A DNA stretch of 64,000 nt from Nocardia higoensis NBRC 100133 (GCF_000308595.1 NZ_BAGA01000058.1:113752-177751), one strand, 5' to 3'. Counted from the stretch's first letter, positions 50,661 to 59,160 are shown. The notes: a model not told the origin generated them from the letters alone. Numbers and translations: made by a program.

Positions 50661-52039
50661 CCGATGCGGCGTCGCGGGCCGCCGAGGCGGCCCGCACGTC
50701 CTACGGCCGGCTGCTGGCGCTGCTCGCGGCTCGCTGTGGTGATGTCACGGCTGCCGAGGACGCGCTCGCCGACGCCTTCGAACGCGCGGTGCGCAGATGG
50801 CCGGTCGACGGCGTGCCCGCCAACCCGGACGCCTGGTTGCTGACCGTGGCGCGCAATCGGGTTCGTGATGTCGCCGCGGGCGCGCCCGTTCGTCGCACCG
50901 TCGCGCTCGACCTCCGGCGTCATGATCTGCGCCTGCTGGACCGCATCGATCCGGACGAGCTCGAGGACCGTCGGCTCGAGCTCATGTTCGTCTGCGCGCA
51001 TCCGGCGATCGACCCGGCTGTCCGGACGCCGTTGATGCTCAACACCCTGCTCGGCTGCACGGCCGACCAGATCGGCCGGGCCTTCGCCGTGCCCAAGGCG
51101 ACGATGGCGGCCCGGCTGACCCGGGCGAAGACGCGGATCCGCGACGCGCGCATCCCTTTTCGCGTGCCCGATCGTGCGGAATTCCCGGCGCGGGTGGACG
51201 CCGTGCTCGAAACCGTCTACGGCGCCTTCGCCATCGACTGGCACAGCACCGGGCGGGAACTGCACGAGTCGCTGACCGGCGAGGCGCTCTATCTGGCGGA
51301 GGTGCTGACCGAGGTGCTGCCCGAGGATCCCGAGGCGCACGGGCTCGCGGCCCTCATCGACCTGTGCACGGCCCGCGCTCCGGCGCGGCGAGACGCCGAG
51401 GGGCGCTACGTTCCGTTGGAACGGCAGGACCGTGGCCGGTGGGACGCCGAACTCCTCGCCCGGGGGTACGCCCATCTGCGGCGCGCCTACGCGTTCGCCA
51501 CGCTCGGCCGCTACCAACTCGAAGCCGCCGTTCAGGCAGCCGAAGGCGCGGGCGCCGACCCGGCTGTCATCCTCGACGCCCACCGCGCCCTGCACCGTCT
51601 CGCCCCGACACTCGGCAGCGCGACCTCGCTGGCCGCCGCGACCGCCCGCGTCCACGGTCCGGCCGCGGGCCTGGCCGTGCTGGACGCCGAAGTCGGCGAC
51701 CGGCGCTTCCAGCCCGGCTGGGCGATTCGCGCCCACCTCTGCGCTGCGCTCGGGCGTGCGGAGGAAGCCCACGCCGCGTACACGCGTGCGATCGATCTGT
51801 CGCACGACAGTGCCGAACGGCGATTTCTGGCCGAGGCGAGGGACGCGCTCGACCTCCGGCGCTCGGCGGTGCCCGGCGCCGCGAGGCCGGCGCCGGGCTT
51901 CTGCGACGGGACTCCCGGCGTCATCGGACCACCGGGAACTATGGGGCCGCCCGGCACCCCGGGTTCCACCGGCCCGGGTGGCCCGTACCCGTCCGGGTCG
52001 TGCGGGCTGCCGTTTCCGGTGGCGCACCATTCGGAGTAG
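50657..52039 (+). CDS. ECF-type RNA polymerase sigma factor (DUF6596 tail)
   Basis: The protein has about 460 residues. GTG 50657 overlaps the YciI stop (GTGA); an ATG at 50648 is also possible. Region 2 is YGRLLALLAARCGDVTAAED, then WLLTVARNRVRD. Region 4 has a helix-turn-helix CTADQIGRAFAVPKATMAAR. The long helical C-terminus (LYLAEVLTEVLPEDPEAHG, then PLERQDRGRWD and GRYQLEAAVQAAE) is the DUF6596 form. The family usually ends near SAERRFLAEARDAL. Here about 60 extra residues rich in Gly/Pro follow, because the frame runs antisense through the remnant of a secreted-protein gene. That tail is probably an acquired read-through. Confidence 0.88.
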   Translation: MTDAASRAAEAARTSYGRLLALLAARCGDVTAAEDALADAFERAVRRWPVDGVPANPDAWLLTVARNRVRDVAAGAPVRRTVALDLRRHDLRLLDRIDPDELEDRRLELMFVCAHPAIDPAVRTPLMLNTLLGCTADQIGRAFAVPKATMAARLTRAKTRIRDARIPFRVPDRAEFPARVDAVLETVYGAFAIDWHSTGRELHESLTGEALYLAEVLTEVLPEDPEAHGLAALIDLCTARAPARRDAEGRYVPLERQDRGRWDAELLARGYAHLRRAYAFATLGRYQLEAAVQAAEGAGADPAVILDAHRALHRLAPTLGSATSLAAATARVHGPAAGLAVLDAEVGDRRFQPGWAIRAHLCAALGRAEEAHAAYTRAIDLSHDSAERRFLAEARDALDLRRSAVPGAARPAPGFCDGTPGVIGPPGTMGPPGTPGSTGPGGPYPSGSCGLPFPVAHHSE

Positions 52040-52131
52040 CCGGTCGTGCCGTCGCTCCACCTGGCCGTGCCGTCGTTCAGGCACCGCACCACACAGGGGC
52101 CGGTGCCGGGTGGGCGCGGGATCGGCTGTGA
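51880..52131 (-). pseudogene. 3' remnant of a small secreted Gly/Pro-rich protein gene
   Basis: On the minus strand the text CLNDGTARWSDGTTGYSEWC, followed by PPGPVEPGVPGGPIVPGG, aligns with the intact gene at 53372-53716 (WSDGTTRYSESC and its PNVPG repeats). No start codon or signal peptide remains: an in-frame TAG, the stop of the SRPBCC remnant, sits immediately upstream at 52132-52134. It overlaps the sigma-factor 3' end in antisense. Confidence 0.65.
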
Positions 52132-52490
52132 CTACTGGGCGATCGTCGCCGGTTCGGCGGTGTGCGGTGCCCGGTGCGGGCGCGCGGCGAGCTCCCCGAG
52201 GCGGAGGAGGTCTCCGCGCAGCGCCTCGCGTCGGTCGTGGTGCGCCGGGGTGAGGATCCAGACGGCCCGGTCGAACCACCAGGGCATCGCGATCACGCGG
52301 TAGACCTGCGTGATACGTGTTCCGTTCCGGGTCGGTTCGAGGACGTATCGCCATTCGGTCCTGTCGCGGCCCGCGGTGTAGTGGGTGAGCCAGGCGATCT
52401 CGTGCGGTGGATCGGCGGTGAGGATGGTGTTGGTGGTGCTCCATCGGGAGGATGCGGAACGATTGTGGCCACGGAAGCGGGCGCCGACGG
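52132..52490 (-). pseudogene. SRPBCC-family gene, 3' half only
   Basis: The frame reads VGARFRGHNRSASSRWSTTN, then WRYVLEPTRNGTRITQVYR, the second half of an SRPBCC (START-like) ligand-binding protein. The first half is absent. Upstream of about 52490 the DNA belongs in another frame to a hemerythrin gene. A short ATG-started frame (from 52524) exists but begins inside the hemerythrin sequence. Probably non-functional. Confidence 0.65.
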
Positions 52491-52676
52491 CTCGTGGTGA
52501 TGGTGCAGGAAGTCCATCATCCACAGCAGGTGGTCGGCCAGAGCGACGCGCTGTTCATCGAAGGGGTGCGGCCAATCGAGGAGGACGTCGTGCGCCCGCG
52601 CGAGATCGCGGCGCATGGCGCGGTGGACGAGGTTCATCACTCGGGTGTCGGCGGGGGCTTCCGTGTCGACGGACAT
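52491..52676 (-). pseudogene. Hemerythrin-like gene, 5' half only
   Basis: From ATG 52676 the frame reads VMNLVHRAMRRDLARAHDVL, then ALADHLLWMMDFLHHHHE, the first iron-ligand helices of hemerythrin-domain proteins. Immediately after HHHHE the family pattern stops and the DNA continues as an SRPBCC gene in another frame. The start overlaps the TetR gene by 40 bases, so it was once the second gene of that operon. Confidence 0.65.
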
Positions 52677-53311
52677 GAGGGTGACTCCTGATCGAGAGCG
52701 AGCAGCCGGACGATGGCCTCGGCCGCCCAGGTGGCGTACTGCTCGTCCGTCCACCTCGACTCCTCGGTGAGCTGGAGGTAGACGGTGTGACCGAGCACGG
52801 CGGCCATCGCGTCGAGTTCGGTAGCGGTGAGAGGGCGGCCTGCCACGCGGATGAGCATGGCCTCGACGGACACCCGGTAGTCACGCCGTGTGGTCGCCCA
52901 GACCTCGGCGAGTTCGGCGTCGGCCCGGCGGGCCTGGTCGAGCACGCGCTGCAATGCCGCGGTGCGCCGGTAGATCGCTGCTGCGAGCCGGGCACCGGCC
53001 ATCGCGCGTTCACGCACGCGGCCCTCGGCCACGACCTGCAGTTCCGGACGTTCCAGGAAGGGAATCGGTTCGTGGTCGCCGACGACACCGATGTCGAGGG
53101 CGACCTTCAGCAGTTCGCGTTTGCCTCCGACGCTGGCATAGACGGTCTCCACCGCGCACCCGGCTTCCCTGGCGATATCGCGCACCGAGGCGCCTGCCCA
53201 GCCGCGGTCGAGGAACAAGCGGGTCGCGGCGGCGACGATGTCGCCGCGGGTGCTTTCGGCCATCCGGCGGCGGCGGGTGGAGTCGTAGCGACGAGGGGTG
53301 ACTGAGGTCAC
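52637..53311 (-). CDS. TetR/AcrR-family regulator
   Basis: The protein has 224 residues. The N-terminal helix-turn-helix reads IVAAATRLFLDRGWAGASVR, then DIAREAGCAVETVYASVGGK, a canonical TetR DNA-binding domain. The C-terminal ligand domain is helical. It is followed by the broken hemerythrin/SRPBCC genes, which it probably regulated. The start may be this ATG or the later MAESTRGDIV. Confidence 0.88.
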   Translation of the reverse strand: MTSVTPRRYDSTRRRRMAESTRGDIVAAATRLFLDRGWAGASVRDIAREAGCAVETVYASVGGKRELLKVALDIGVVGDHEPIPFLERPELQVVAEGRVRERAMAGARLAAAIYRRTAALQRVLDQARRADAELAEVWATTRRDYRVSVEAMLIRVAGRPLTATELDAMAAVLGHTVYLQLTEESRWTDEQYATWAAEAIVRLLALDQESPSCPSTRKPPPTPE

Positions 53312-53371
53312 ATATCAATGATGGACCGCTGCCGTATTCAACACAAGGGTGTTCCGGCGAATATCGCGCGC

Positions 53372-53716
53372 TTACGGCACGTTGGGCGCCGCCGGACCGC
53401 CGAAGTCGCCCGGCACGTTCGGGACGCCGGGTCCACCGGGTAACGCCGGGGCGCCCGGCACGTTGGGCACGTTGGGGCCCGGCTGCCCGTAGTTGGGCGG
53501 CCCACCGCCACCTTCGACGCACGATTCGGAGTAGCGCGTGGTGCCGTCGCTCCACTGCGCCATGCCGTAGCCCCCGTCCAGGCATTGCACGACATAGGGA
53601 TCGGTGCTGGGCTGCGTGAATTCGCCCGCGGTGGATTCGCCCGCGCCCGCGCCGGTGAGAACCAGCGCGGCCGCGCACGCCGCAGCGGTGGTGATCGCCC
53701 GGTGCCGAGCGCTCAT
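53372..53716 (-). CDS. Small secreted Gly/Pro-rich protein
   Basis: The protein has 114 residues with ATG 53716 behind AGAGGAGG. A signal peptide (MSARHRAITTAAACAAALVL) is followed by a short cysteine-containing domain (VVQCLDGGYGMAQWSDG, then YSESCVEGG). The C-terminus is collagen-like (PGPNVPNVPGAPALPGG). The cysteine pair with WSDGTT between suggests a small disulfide module. A broken copy lies at 51880-52131. Function unknown; exported. Confidence 0.75.
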   Translation of the reverse strand: MSARHRAITTAAACAAALVLTGAGAGESTAGEFTQPSTDPYVVQCLDGGYGMAQWSDGTTRYSESCVEGGGGPPNYGQPGPNVPNVPGAPALPGGPGVPNVPGDFGGPAAPNVP

Positions 53717-54046
53717 GATGGCGGCCTCCTCTGTCTCCGGGACATGATTCGGTTCGGTGCGGCCGACGACGTCGATGTCAAGTTCGCACACGCCATGGTG
53801 ACCACCGCCGACGCTCGTATGGGCGACTTCCACCGGGTCACCGGCGGCTCGAGAGGAAGGCCGCACCGGGGCTACCGTGAAGCCATCGACAGGTGATGCC
53901 GGGGCGGCGAGGTGACGGCGGTTGTACGTCCAGTGTGGAACACAGGGGTATCGGGCACAAGGGTCGGTGGGTCGGTGCGGGGGAGCCGCGCGGGACTGTC
54001 GCCATCGGCATGGTCCCGGCCGCGACCGCTCGGCCGGTCTGTCGCC
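53717..54046. promoter_or_regulatory. Intergenic region downstream of the four-gene operon
   Basis: These 330 bases lie between the secreted-protein start and the end of the helicase gene at 54047. No gene is recognisable. It should contain the secreted protein's promoter and the terminator of the four-gene operon, but neither was resolved by eye. Confidence 0.3.
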
Positions 54047-55354
54047 TCAGGCCCGCACGCGGTGGCGTTCGAGGTGGCTCAGGATCGCCTGGTTGGCCTC
54101 CCAGCCGTCGGGGAACTTCACCGGCACTCCGAGATGCACCGGTTCGGCCGAGGGGTGGGCATCGAGGAGTTCGGGGATTCCGGCACGGCCGACCATGATG
54201 CAGGCGTGCCGGTGACGGGAGGCCAGCACGCAGAGGCGGCCCGCTTCGAGGTGGAAGGCGCTGGCGTCGCGGCGGCCGGAGAGCGGGTGCAGGATCACGG
54301 TGACGTCGTACTCGCGGCCTTGCAGACGGTTGGCGGTGTCGACGGTGACAGCTTCGGCGGGGGTGCCGCGCAGGGCGGTGCGGATGGCTTCGGCCTGGTC
54401 GCGGTGGGCGGTGCCGATGGCGACGCGGTCGATGGTGACGGTATGCGTGCCCTGCTCGGAGTGGGCGGTGGGGGCGCGCTCCAGGAGGCGGCGGGTGATG
54501 TCGGCGACGGCGCGGATGGCTTCGCTGTCGGTGCGCAGGGCGTGGCGGGCGGGGAGTTCGTACCAGCCCCAGCCGTGCTCGGCGGCTTCGTCGAGGACGG
54601 CGTCGACGGGCGTGGGCAGACCGCGGGCGGAGTAGGTCAGGGTGCGGGCGGCGGGGCCGGTACCCGCGCGGAACTCGTTGAAGGGGTAGAAGGCGGCGGA
54701 GACGACGGGGGCGGCGGTGGCCGACAGGCGCCAGGAGACGGGCAGGCTGTGCGGGCGGATGTCGGGGTTGTTGGCGAGCATGACCGAGACGGCGCTGGTG
54801 GTGGGATCCCAGGTGAGACCCGCCCAGCGGCCGGTGTCGACGGTGGCGAAGGGGTCGAGCTGGCCGGGATCGCCCACGAACAGGCCGCGGTCGAAGCGGT
54901 TGGCGATGCGCAGGAGCATGTCCGAGCGCATCTGGTACGCCTCGTCGATGATGGCGTGCTGCCACCGGCCCTCGTCGATGGTGGCCCATTTGGCGGCGGT
55001 GCCGATGACGACGGTGCGGTCGGCGAGGTCGGTGACCTTCTGCGCGACGGTCACATTCGGGCGGGTGACGCGTTCGGAGGGCAGGTAGCCGGCCGCGGAG
55101 ACCCGGCCGATGGCCAGGCCGGGGTCGGCGGTGGCGAGGCGTTCGATGAGGTCGTCGACCTGTTCGTTGGTCTGGGCGACGATCATGTGCTGGTCGCCGG
55201 CTTCGGCGAGCTGGCGGGCGGCCTTGACCACGAGGGTGGATTTTCCCGCGCCGGGCGGAGAGTCGACGACGATCGCGCGGTTGGTGGAGGTGGCGAGGTC
55301 GGTGAGGATGCCCGCGACGGCGGCGTCGGCGGCGCGGCCGGTGTCGGTGGTCAT
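54047..55354 (-). CDS. SF1 (AAA_11/12-like) helicase, fourth gene of the operon
   Basis: The protein has 435 residues with its start overlapping the preceding stop as ATGA. Motifs are VVDSPPGAGKSTLVVKAARQ (Walker A at 33-40), IIDEAYQMRSDMLL (about 135), FVGDPGQLDPF, then DTANRLQGREYDVTVILHPL and LASRHRHACIMVG. This is a compact SF1B-type helicase without nuclease or accessory domains. It is smaller than most defence helicases and probably works with the nuclease and the unknown proteins encoded upstream. The module as a whole is not one I can name. Confidence 0.82.
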   Translation of the reverse strand: MTTDTGRAADAAVAGILTDLATSTNRAIVVDSPPGAGKSTLVVKAARQLAEAGDQHMIVAQTNEQVDDLIERLATADPGLAIGRVSAAGYLPSERVTRPNVTVAQKVTDLADRTVVIGTAAKWATIDEGRWQHAIIDEAYQMRSDMLLRIANRFDRGLFVGDPGQLDPFATVDTGRWAGLTWDPTTSAVSVMLANNPDIRPHSLPVSWRLSATAAPVVSAAFYPFNEFRAGTGPAARTLTYSARGLPTPVDAVLDEAAEHGWGWYELPARHALRTDSEAIRAVADITRRLLERAPTAHSEQGTHTVTIDRVAIGTAHRDQAEAIRTALRGTPAEAVTVDTANRLQGREYDVTVILHPLSGRRDASAFHLEAGRLCVLASRHRHACIMVGRAGIPELLDAHPSAEPVHLGVPVKFPDGWEANQAILSHLERHRVRA

Positions 55355-56829
55355 GACTGCTCCTCGAAAGTGTCCGCGGTGGGCACCCATTCGGGCGGCG
55401 GTCCGCCGTGCGTCCAGGGGGTTTCCTCGCGGGTGGGCAGTTTCGGGGGCCGCGACGAGCCGCCGGGGGTGAAGCGCGCGAAGCCGATGGCCGCGCCGAG
55501 CTCGGGGACGGTGCCGGGATCGGGAACGAGTTTGCGGCCCATGCCGCCGGAGAGTTCCAGCGCGACGGTGTCGCCGTCGACCTCGAGGACCGTGCCGGAC
55601 TGCTTGGGATGGTTGATATTGCAGAGCTTTTCGCCGGGGACGGCGGTGAACGGGTCGCTGGTTCGGACCCGCAGGTGGGGACGCAGCACCTTGCGGGAGC
55701 CCTTGGCCTCGGTGCGGGTCGGTTCGACGTCGACGACGGTGCCGGTGAAAGCCGTTCCGGCGAGGCGGTGTTCGAGCATGACGCGGGGGTCGTCGAAGGC
55801 GCGTTCGGCGTCGTAGCGCTCCAGAGCGCGTTCGCGGTCGAGCAGGCGACGGGCGGCCGAGACCGCGGAGTCGCGGCGGGGTTGCGGGGTGCCTTCGGGG
55901 ATGGTGTCGAGGAAGTAGGAGAAGGCGGCGATGTCGTCGGACCAGCGGCCTTCGGTGTGCGGCGCGGTGGGCAGGGCGCGCAGCAGCGACATGCCCTGCC
56001 ACACGAGTTGCCAGGTGGGTTCGATCTGCTTGTGCAGGGCACGTTCGATGCGCTGAAACGCGACCGAGCGCGCGGTCTCGTCGGTCGCCTCGTCGTAGGA
56101 GGCGATCAGGGGAGCGAGCTCCTCGTTGTCGAAGCCGGGATCGGTGGCGGGGCCGGCGGGCGGGACCGAGAGCGGGTCCTCGGCGCGGGCGGCGGCTTCC
56201 TGGCCGGTGCGGCCGGGCGGGGGCGCGATCCAGCCGAGCAGGGCGGCGAGATTGGCGTCCTCGAGCGGCGATTGGCCGCTGGCCCAGTGCGCGGACAGCA
56301 CCGAGGTCATGGGGAGGGTCACGCTGGACCCCGGATGCTCGGCGCGGTCACGGAACCAGGTGAGCCAGCGGCCGAGCAGCGGGATCGACGGCGGCACGGG
56401 GTTGTCGCCGTCGGGGCGGTGGAAGCGGACCGAACGTCCGAGCAGGCCGAGGAATTCGACGCCGCCGGTATTGGGCACCCACAGTTGCGGGGCGTCCAGG
56501 CAGCGCTGGTAGGTCTCGCCCGCCTTGGTGGTGCGCTCCTCGGTCTCGAGGGTGTGCCGGGTGATGTAGGGCAGCACGATGTCGGCGAGCTCGGCGATGA
56601 AACGCAGGCGCAGCACGCGGTCGCGGGGCTGCGGCACGATCAGCAGGCGCGGGGTCGCGGCGTCCGAGCCGACCATGATCGCCAGGGGCGCGGCGGCCTC
56701 ACCGGCCAGTTTGAGCGGCACCATGACCAGCGGGCGGTCGGACAGATGGGTGTGGCAGAGGTCGGCGATCGGCTGGGCGCGCCCGGCCCGCATCGCTTCC
56801 ATGCGGGCCAGCGCGGTCAGCACGCTCAT
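55351..56829 (-). CDS. Unknown protein, third gene of the operon
   Basis: The protein has 492 residues with ATGA overlaps at both ends. No signal peptide, membrane helix or known catalytic motif is visible. The N-terminal 100 residues are beta/alpha (RPLVMVPLKLAGEAAAPLAI). The middle is helical with WQLVWQGMSLLRAL. The C-terminal part has a small beta-barrel look (LAGTAFTGTVVDVEPTRTEA, then PGEKLCNINHPKQSGTVLEV), which could be an OB- or SH3-like nucleic-acid-binding domain. It is probably a structural or DNA-binding subunit. Family not recognised. Confidence 0.75.
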   Translation of the reverse strand: MSVLTALARMEAMRAGRAQPIADLCHTHLSDRPLVMVPLKLAGEAAAPLAIMVGSDAATPRLLIVPQPRDRVLRLRFIAELADIVLPYITRHTLETEERTTKAGETYQRCLDAPQLWVPNTGGVEFLGLLGRSVRFHRPDGDNPVPPSIPLLGRWLTWFRDRAEHPGSSVTLPMTSVLSAHWASGQSPLEDANLAALLGWIAPPPGRTGQEAAARAEDPLSVPPAGPATDPGFDNEELAPLIASYDEATDETARSVAFQRIERALHKQIEPTWQLVWQGMSLLRALPTAPHTEGRWSDDIAAFSYFLDTIPEGTPQPRRDSAVSAARRLLDRERALERYDAERAFDDPRVMLEHRLAGTAFTGTVVDVEPTRTEAKGSRKVLRPHLRVRTSDPFTAVPGEKLCNINHPKQSGTVLEVDGDTVALELSGGMGRKLVPDPGTVPELGAAIGFARFTPGGSSRPPKLPTREETPWTHGGPPPEWVPTADTFEEQS

Positions 56830-57914
56830 CCGGCGATCTCCAGGCGCAGCCGGTGCGCCTGCCGCAGGACCTCGGTGATGTCGGCGAACTCCTCGCCCAG
56901 TTCCAGGGATCCCTCGGCCAGGGACAGGACCACGTCGATATTGTCCAAGCCGCCGAGTTCGTCGCAGACGGTGCGGCCGAGCACGTCGACGCAGCCCTGG
57001 GAGCGGGCCTCGTCGCGGCAGGCGAAGGCCAGTTCGCAGGTCGACATGCAGTCCGGGGCGTAGCGGGCCGGGATGTCGGCCAGGGTGTCGGCGAGCCGGT
57101 CACCGAGGGCGAAACTCGCTTCCTCGGGCAGCCTGCGGACCAGTTCGTCGATCGAGGTCAGGCGGGAGAGCTGACGGGAGACCACCGCGATCTGCTTGCG
57201 CAGGTCGACCAGTTCGGCGGTCGGCCGGTTGCTGAAGTCCGTGGTGCACACCAGGATCACGTTGTGGGAGACCAGTTTCTCCGGGTCCGCGCCGATCTCG
57301 CGCATCAGCTCGCGCAGGGCGATCACGTAGACGGCGGACTGGCGCGCGGCCGCGGCGACCTGGGTGGGATCGGCCTGGCCGTCGACGACCGGGAACGACT
57401 TGATCTCGACGACATGGAACCGACCGCCCAGGCGCAGCGCGACGACATCCGGTTCCAGATAGGCGGTGGCCCCGGCGATTTCCAGCCGCAGCATCGGATG
57501 GTCGAACAGGGTGCCCTCGCCGGAGTCGACGGCCTGCTCGAACAACTGGCGGGTGCGGCGGTAGCGGATGGCGTTGGAGGTGTTGTCGCCGACGGCCTCG
57601 AGATTGTGATACGCCACCTCGGGAATGGTGAGGTCGAGCCGTTCGCGCAGCAGGGCGAGCAGGTCGGCGCAGCCGTTGGCCTTGACCATCGCCTCGAAGG
57701 CATTGCCGCGGGTGATCGCGAACTGCGACTGTCCGAAGGTCGGGGGGAAGCCGAGATGCCGCGCGACGGCGGCCTTGTCGACCGCCGCGGCGTCGAGCAG
57801 CGCACGCCGGGTGCACCCGGGATTCGCCGTCAACGCCGCGATCGTCCTGGCGTTGTGACGGCACGCCGGCGCCGCACCACGCAGTTCGTCCAGCCGTGCC
57901 GAAAGTGTGTTCAT
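56826..57914 (-). CDS. PD-(D/E)XK nuclease with a Cas4/RecB-like cysteine cluster
   Basis: The protein has 362 residues, ATG behind AGAGGTGGG and overlapping the previous stop. The active site is visible as Glu74 (NAFE), Asp156 (YLEPDVVALRL) and Glu170-x-Lys172 (FHVVEIKSF). Later cysteines Cys289, Cys293, Cys299 and Cys308 (CMSTCELAFAC, then SQGC) form a cluster like the iron-sulfur site of Cas4 and AddB-type nucleases, although the first ligand is normally N-terminal in those. Together with the SF1 helicase this suggests DNA end processing as in RecB/AddAB-like machines. No CRISPR array or cas genes are present. Confidence 0.8.
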   Translation of the reverse strand: MNTLSARLDELRGAAPACRHNARTIAALTANPGCTRRALLDAAAVDKAAVARHLGFPPTFGQSQFAITRGNAFEAMVKANGCADLLALLRERLDLTIPEVAYHNLEAVGDNTSNAIRYRRTRQLFEQAVDSGEGTLFDHPMLRLEIAGATAYLEPDVVALRLGGRFHVVEIKSFPVVDGQADPTQVAAAARQSAVYVIALRELMREIGADPEKLVSHNVILVCTTDFSNRPTAELVDLRKQIAVVSRQLSRLTSIDELVRRLPEEASFALGDRLADTLADIPARYAPDCMSTCELAFACRDEARSQGCVDVLGRTVCDELGGLDNIDVVLSLAEGSLELGEEFADITEVLRQAHRLRLEIAG

Positions 57915-58732
57915 CCCACCTCTTTCCGTCGCGTGCCTGCCACATCGCCGTACCGGTCTGCTCGCCGGTCCGCCAGACCGAGACGGACGCCGAACAACTG
58001 GGCGGTGTGGTCGAGTCGATTGTTCGCCCGTTGCGCCGCCTCGGCACGCCGGTCGGCGTCCTCGGACCGGTGAACGGACAGTTCGCGGGTCGCGCAGTCG
58101 ACGACATCCGCGAGGTCGATGGAGTCGGGTCCGCCGCGCACGCCGGGGACGGAGATCGCCAGTTTCCACAGCACACGCCGGGCGCGGCGGTCGGTGGACG
58201 GCTGCGCGGCCAGGTATTCGGCGAGGCGGATCGTGCTGGTCAGCAGATCCACTCGCGGGCTGAGCGGACCGATCATGCGCTTGTCCAACGGCCAGGTGCT
58301 GACCGCGAGCAGGCCGCGCGCGGGGGCGAGCAGGTCGGTGGTGAGCGCCGAGCAGATGTAGTACGGGCGGGCCTGCGGGGCGGAGCGGAACGAGCGCTCC
58401 TCGTCGCGGCGCAGGCTGGTGAGGCGGGCGGGGACGAGTTCGCCGGAGAAGAACGCCTCGTGCACGCCGAGCACCAGTTTCGGCGCGGCCGGGGCGCCGA
58501 GCAGGGTCAGGGCCCGGTGCACGTGTTCGCGGACCGGGACGGCCGGCGCCGGTTCGGCGGGCTCCTCACCGAGTTCGATGCCGAGAACCGCGTCCTCCCA
58601 GGCGTTCTCCGCCTGCCTGAGTTCCGCGCGCAGTTGCCGGGCGCCGACGCGGTCGCCGGCGGACACCGCGCGCCGGACGGAGGCGCGCAATTCCGCGATG
58701 CGGTCCTCCAATTGCTGGGCGGTGTCTGGCAC
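57911..58732 (-). CDS. Unknown protein, first gene of the four-gene operon
   Basis: The protein has 273 residues. The start is GTG 58732 with no ribosome site, but a TAACCT -10-like hexamer ends 7 bases upstream, so translation is probably leaderless. Residues 1-45 form a charged coiled coil (LEDRIAELRASVRRAVSAGD). The body contains PYYICSALTTDLLAPARGLL and LAISVPGVRGGPDSIDLAD, and the end is Arg-rich. No catalytic motif is recognised. All four genes of this unit overlap by 4 bases, so it is an integral subunit. Confidence 0.7.
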   Translation of the reverse strand: MPDTAQQLEDRIAELRASVRRAVSAGDRVGARQLRAELRQAENAWEDAVLGIELGEEPAEPAPAVPVREHVHRALTLLGAPAAPKLVLGVHEAFFSGELVPARLTSLRRDEERSFRSAPQARPYYICSALTTDLLAPARGLLAVSTWPLDKRMIGPLSPRVDLLTSTIRLAEYLAAQPSTDRRARRVLWKLAISVPGVRGGPDSIDLADVVDCATRELSVHRSEDADRRAEAAQRANNRLDHTAQLFGVRLGLADRRADRYGDVAGTRRKEVG

Positions 58733-58780
58733 GAGGCGAAGGTTATCCAGATATTCCAGTGAAGTCCAGTGTTTGCCAGT
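58733..58780 (-). promoter_or_regulatory. Leaderless promoter with 10-bp-phased CCAG repeats
   Basis: On the plus strand CCAG begins at 58747, 58756, 58766 and 58776 (spacing 9, 10, 10); the last three are CCAGT. Read on the minus strand, TAACCT at 58745-58740 is followed by seven bases and then the GTG start, the geometry of a leaderless transcript. The repeats cover the expected -35 and upstream zone, one helical turn apart, as an operator would. Confidence 0.5.
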
Positions 58781-58938
58781 GTTTCCCGCGTTTCGAACTT
58801 TTGTTCCGTTCGGGCCGTGCGCATCGGCGCGCGAAAGGCATACCGGTTACTGCCGGTTCGAGGAAATCCATACTGGCGCAACGAAGTTCGTGCGAATACC
58901 CTCTGGCGCGCAAGTTGTTTCGTCGAAGGGATGTACGT

Positions 58939-59160
58939 ATGAGAAAGTCCGTTGCCGCTGTCGCGCTGGCGTCCGCATTGCTGGGCCCGGCGGCGAGCGC
59001 CGGGGCGCAGGAACTGCCCGGTGTGGCATCGGCTGTATCGGAGACCGGCTCGGCGCAGGTGGTGGATCCGCTGCTGTGCGCACCGGTACTCGGAAACATC
59101 GTGCAGTTGTTCTACAACCCGTACGGGCCGCTGCTGGGGCAGATCTGCGCGATGCGCTGA
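58939..59160 (+). CDS. Small secreted peptide
   Basis: The protein has 73 residues, starting MRKSVAAVALASALLGPAAS with a clear signal peptide cleaved near AGA-Q and AAGGGA before the start. The mature 49 residues contain two cysteines (PLLCAPVL, GQICAMR) that could form one disulfide. A longer frame upstream to 58759 has no secretion logic. Function unknown. Confidence 0.65.
   Translation: MRKSVAAVALASALLGPAASAGAQELPGVASAVSETGSAQVVDPLLCAPVLGNIVQLFYNPYGPLLGQICAMR

Noticed and set aside
53838..56042. A 734-residue Arg/Pro-rich minus-strand frame and similar long frames
   Set aside because: Low-complexity Arg/Pro text is typical of a shadow frame over GC-rich genes. It overlaps two well-supported coupled genes.
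56826..57914. Cas4 nuclease indicating a CRISPR-Cas locus
   Set aside because: No repeat-spacer array or other cas gene is in the window, and the cysteine spacing differs from Cas4. It is kept as a Cas4/RecB-like nuclease only.
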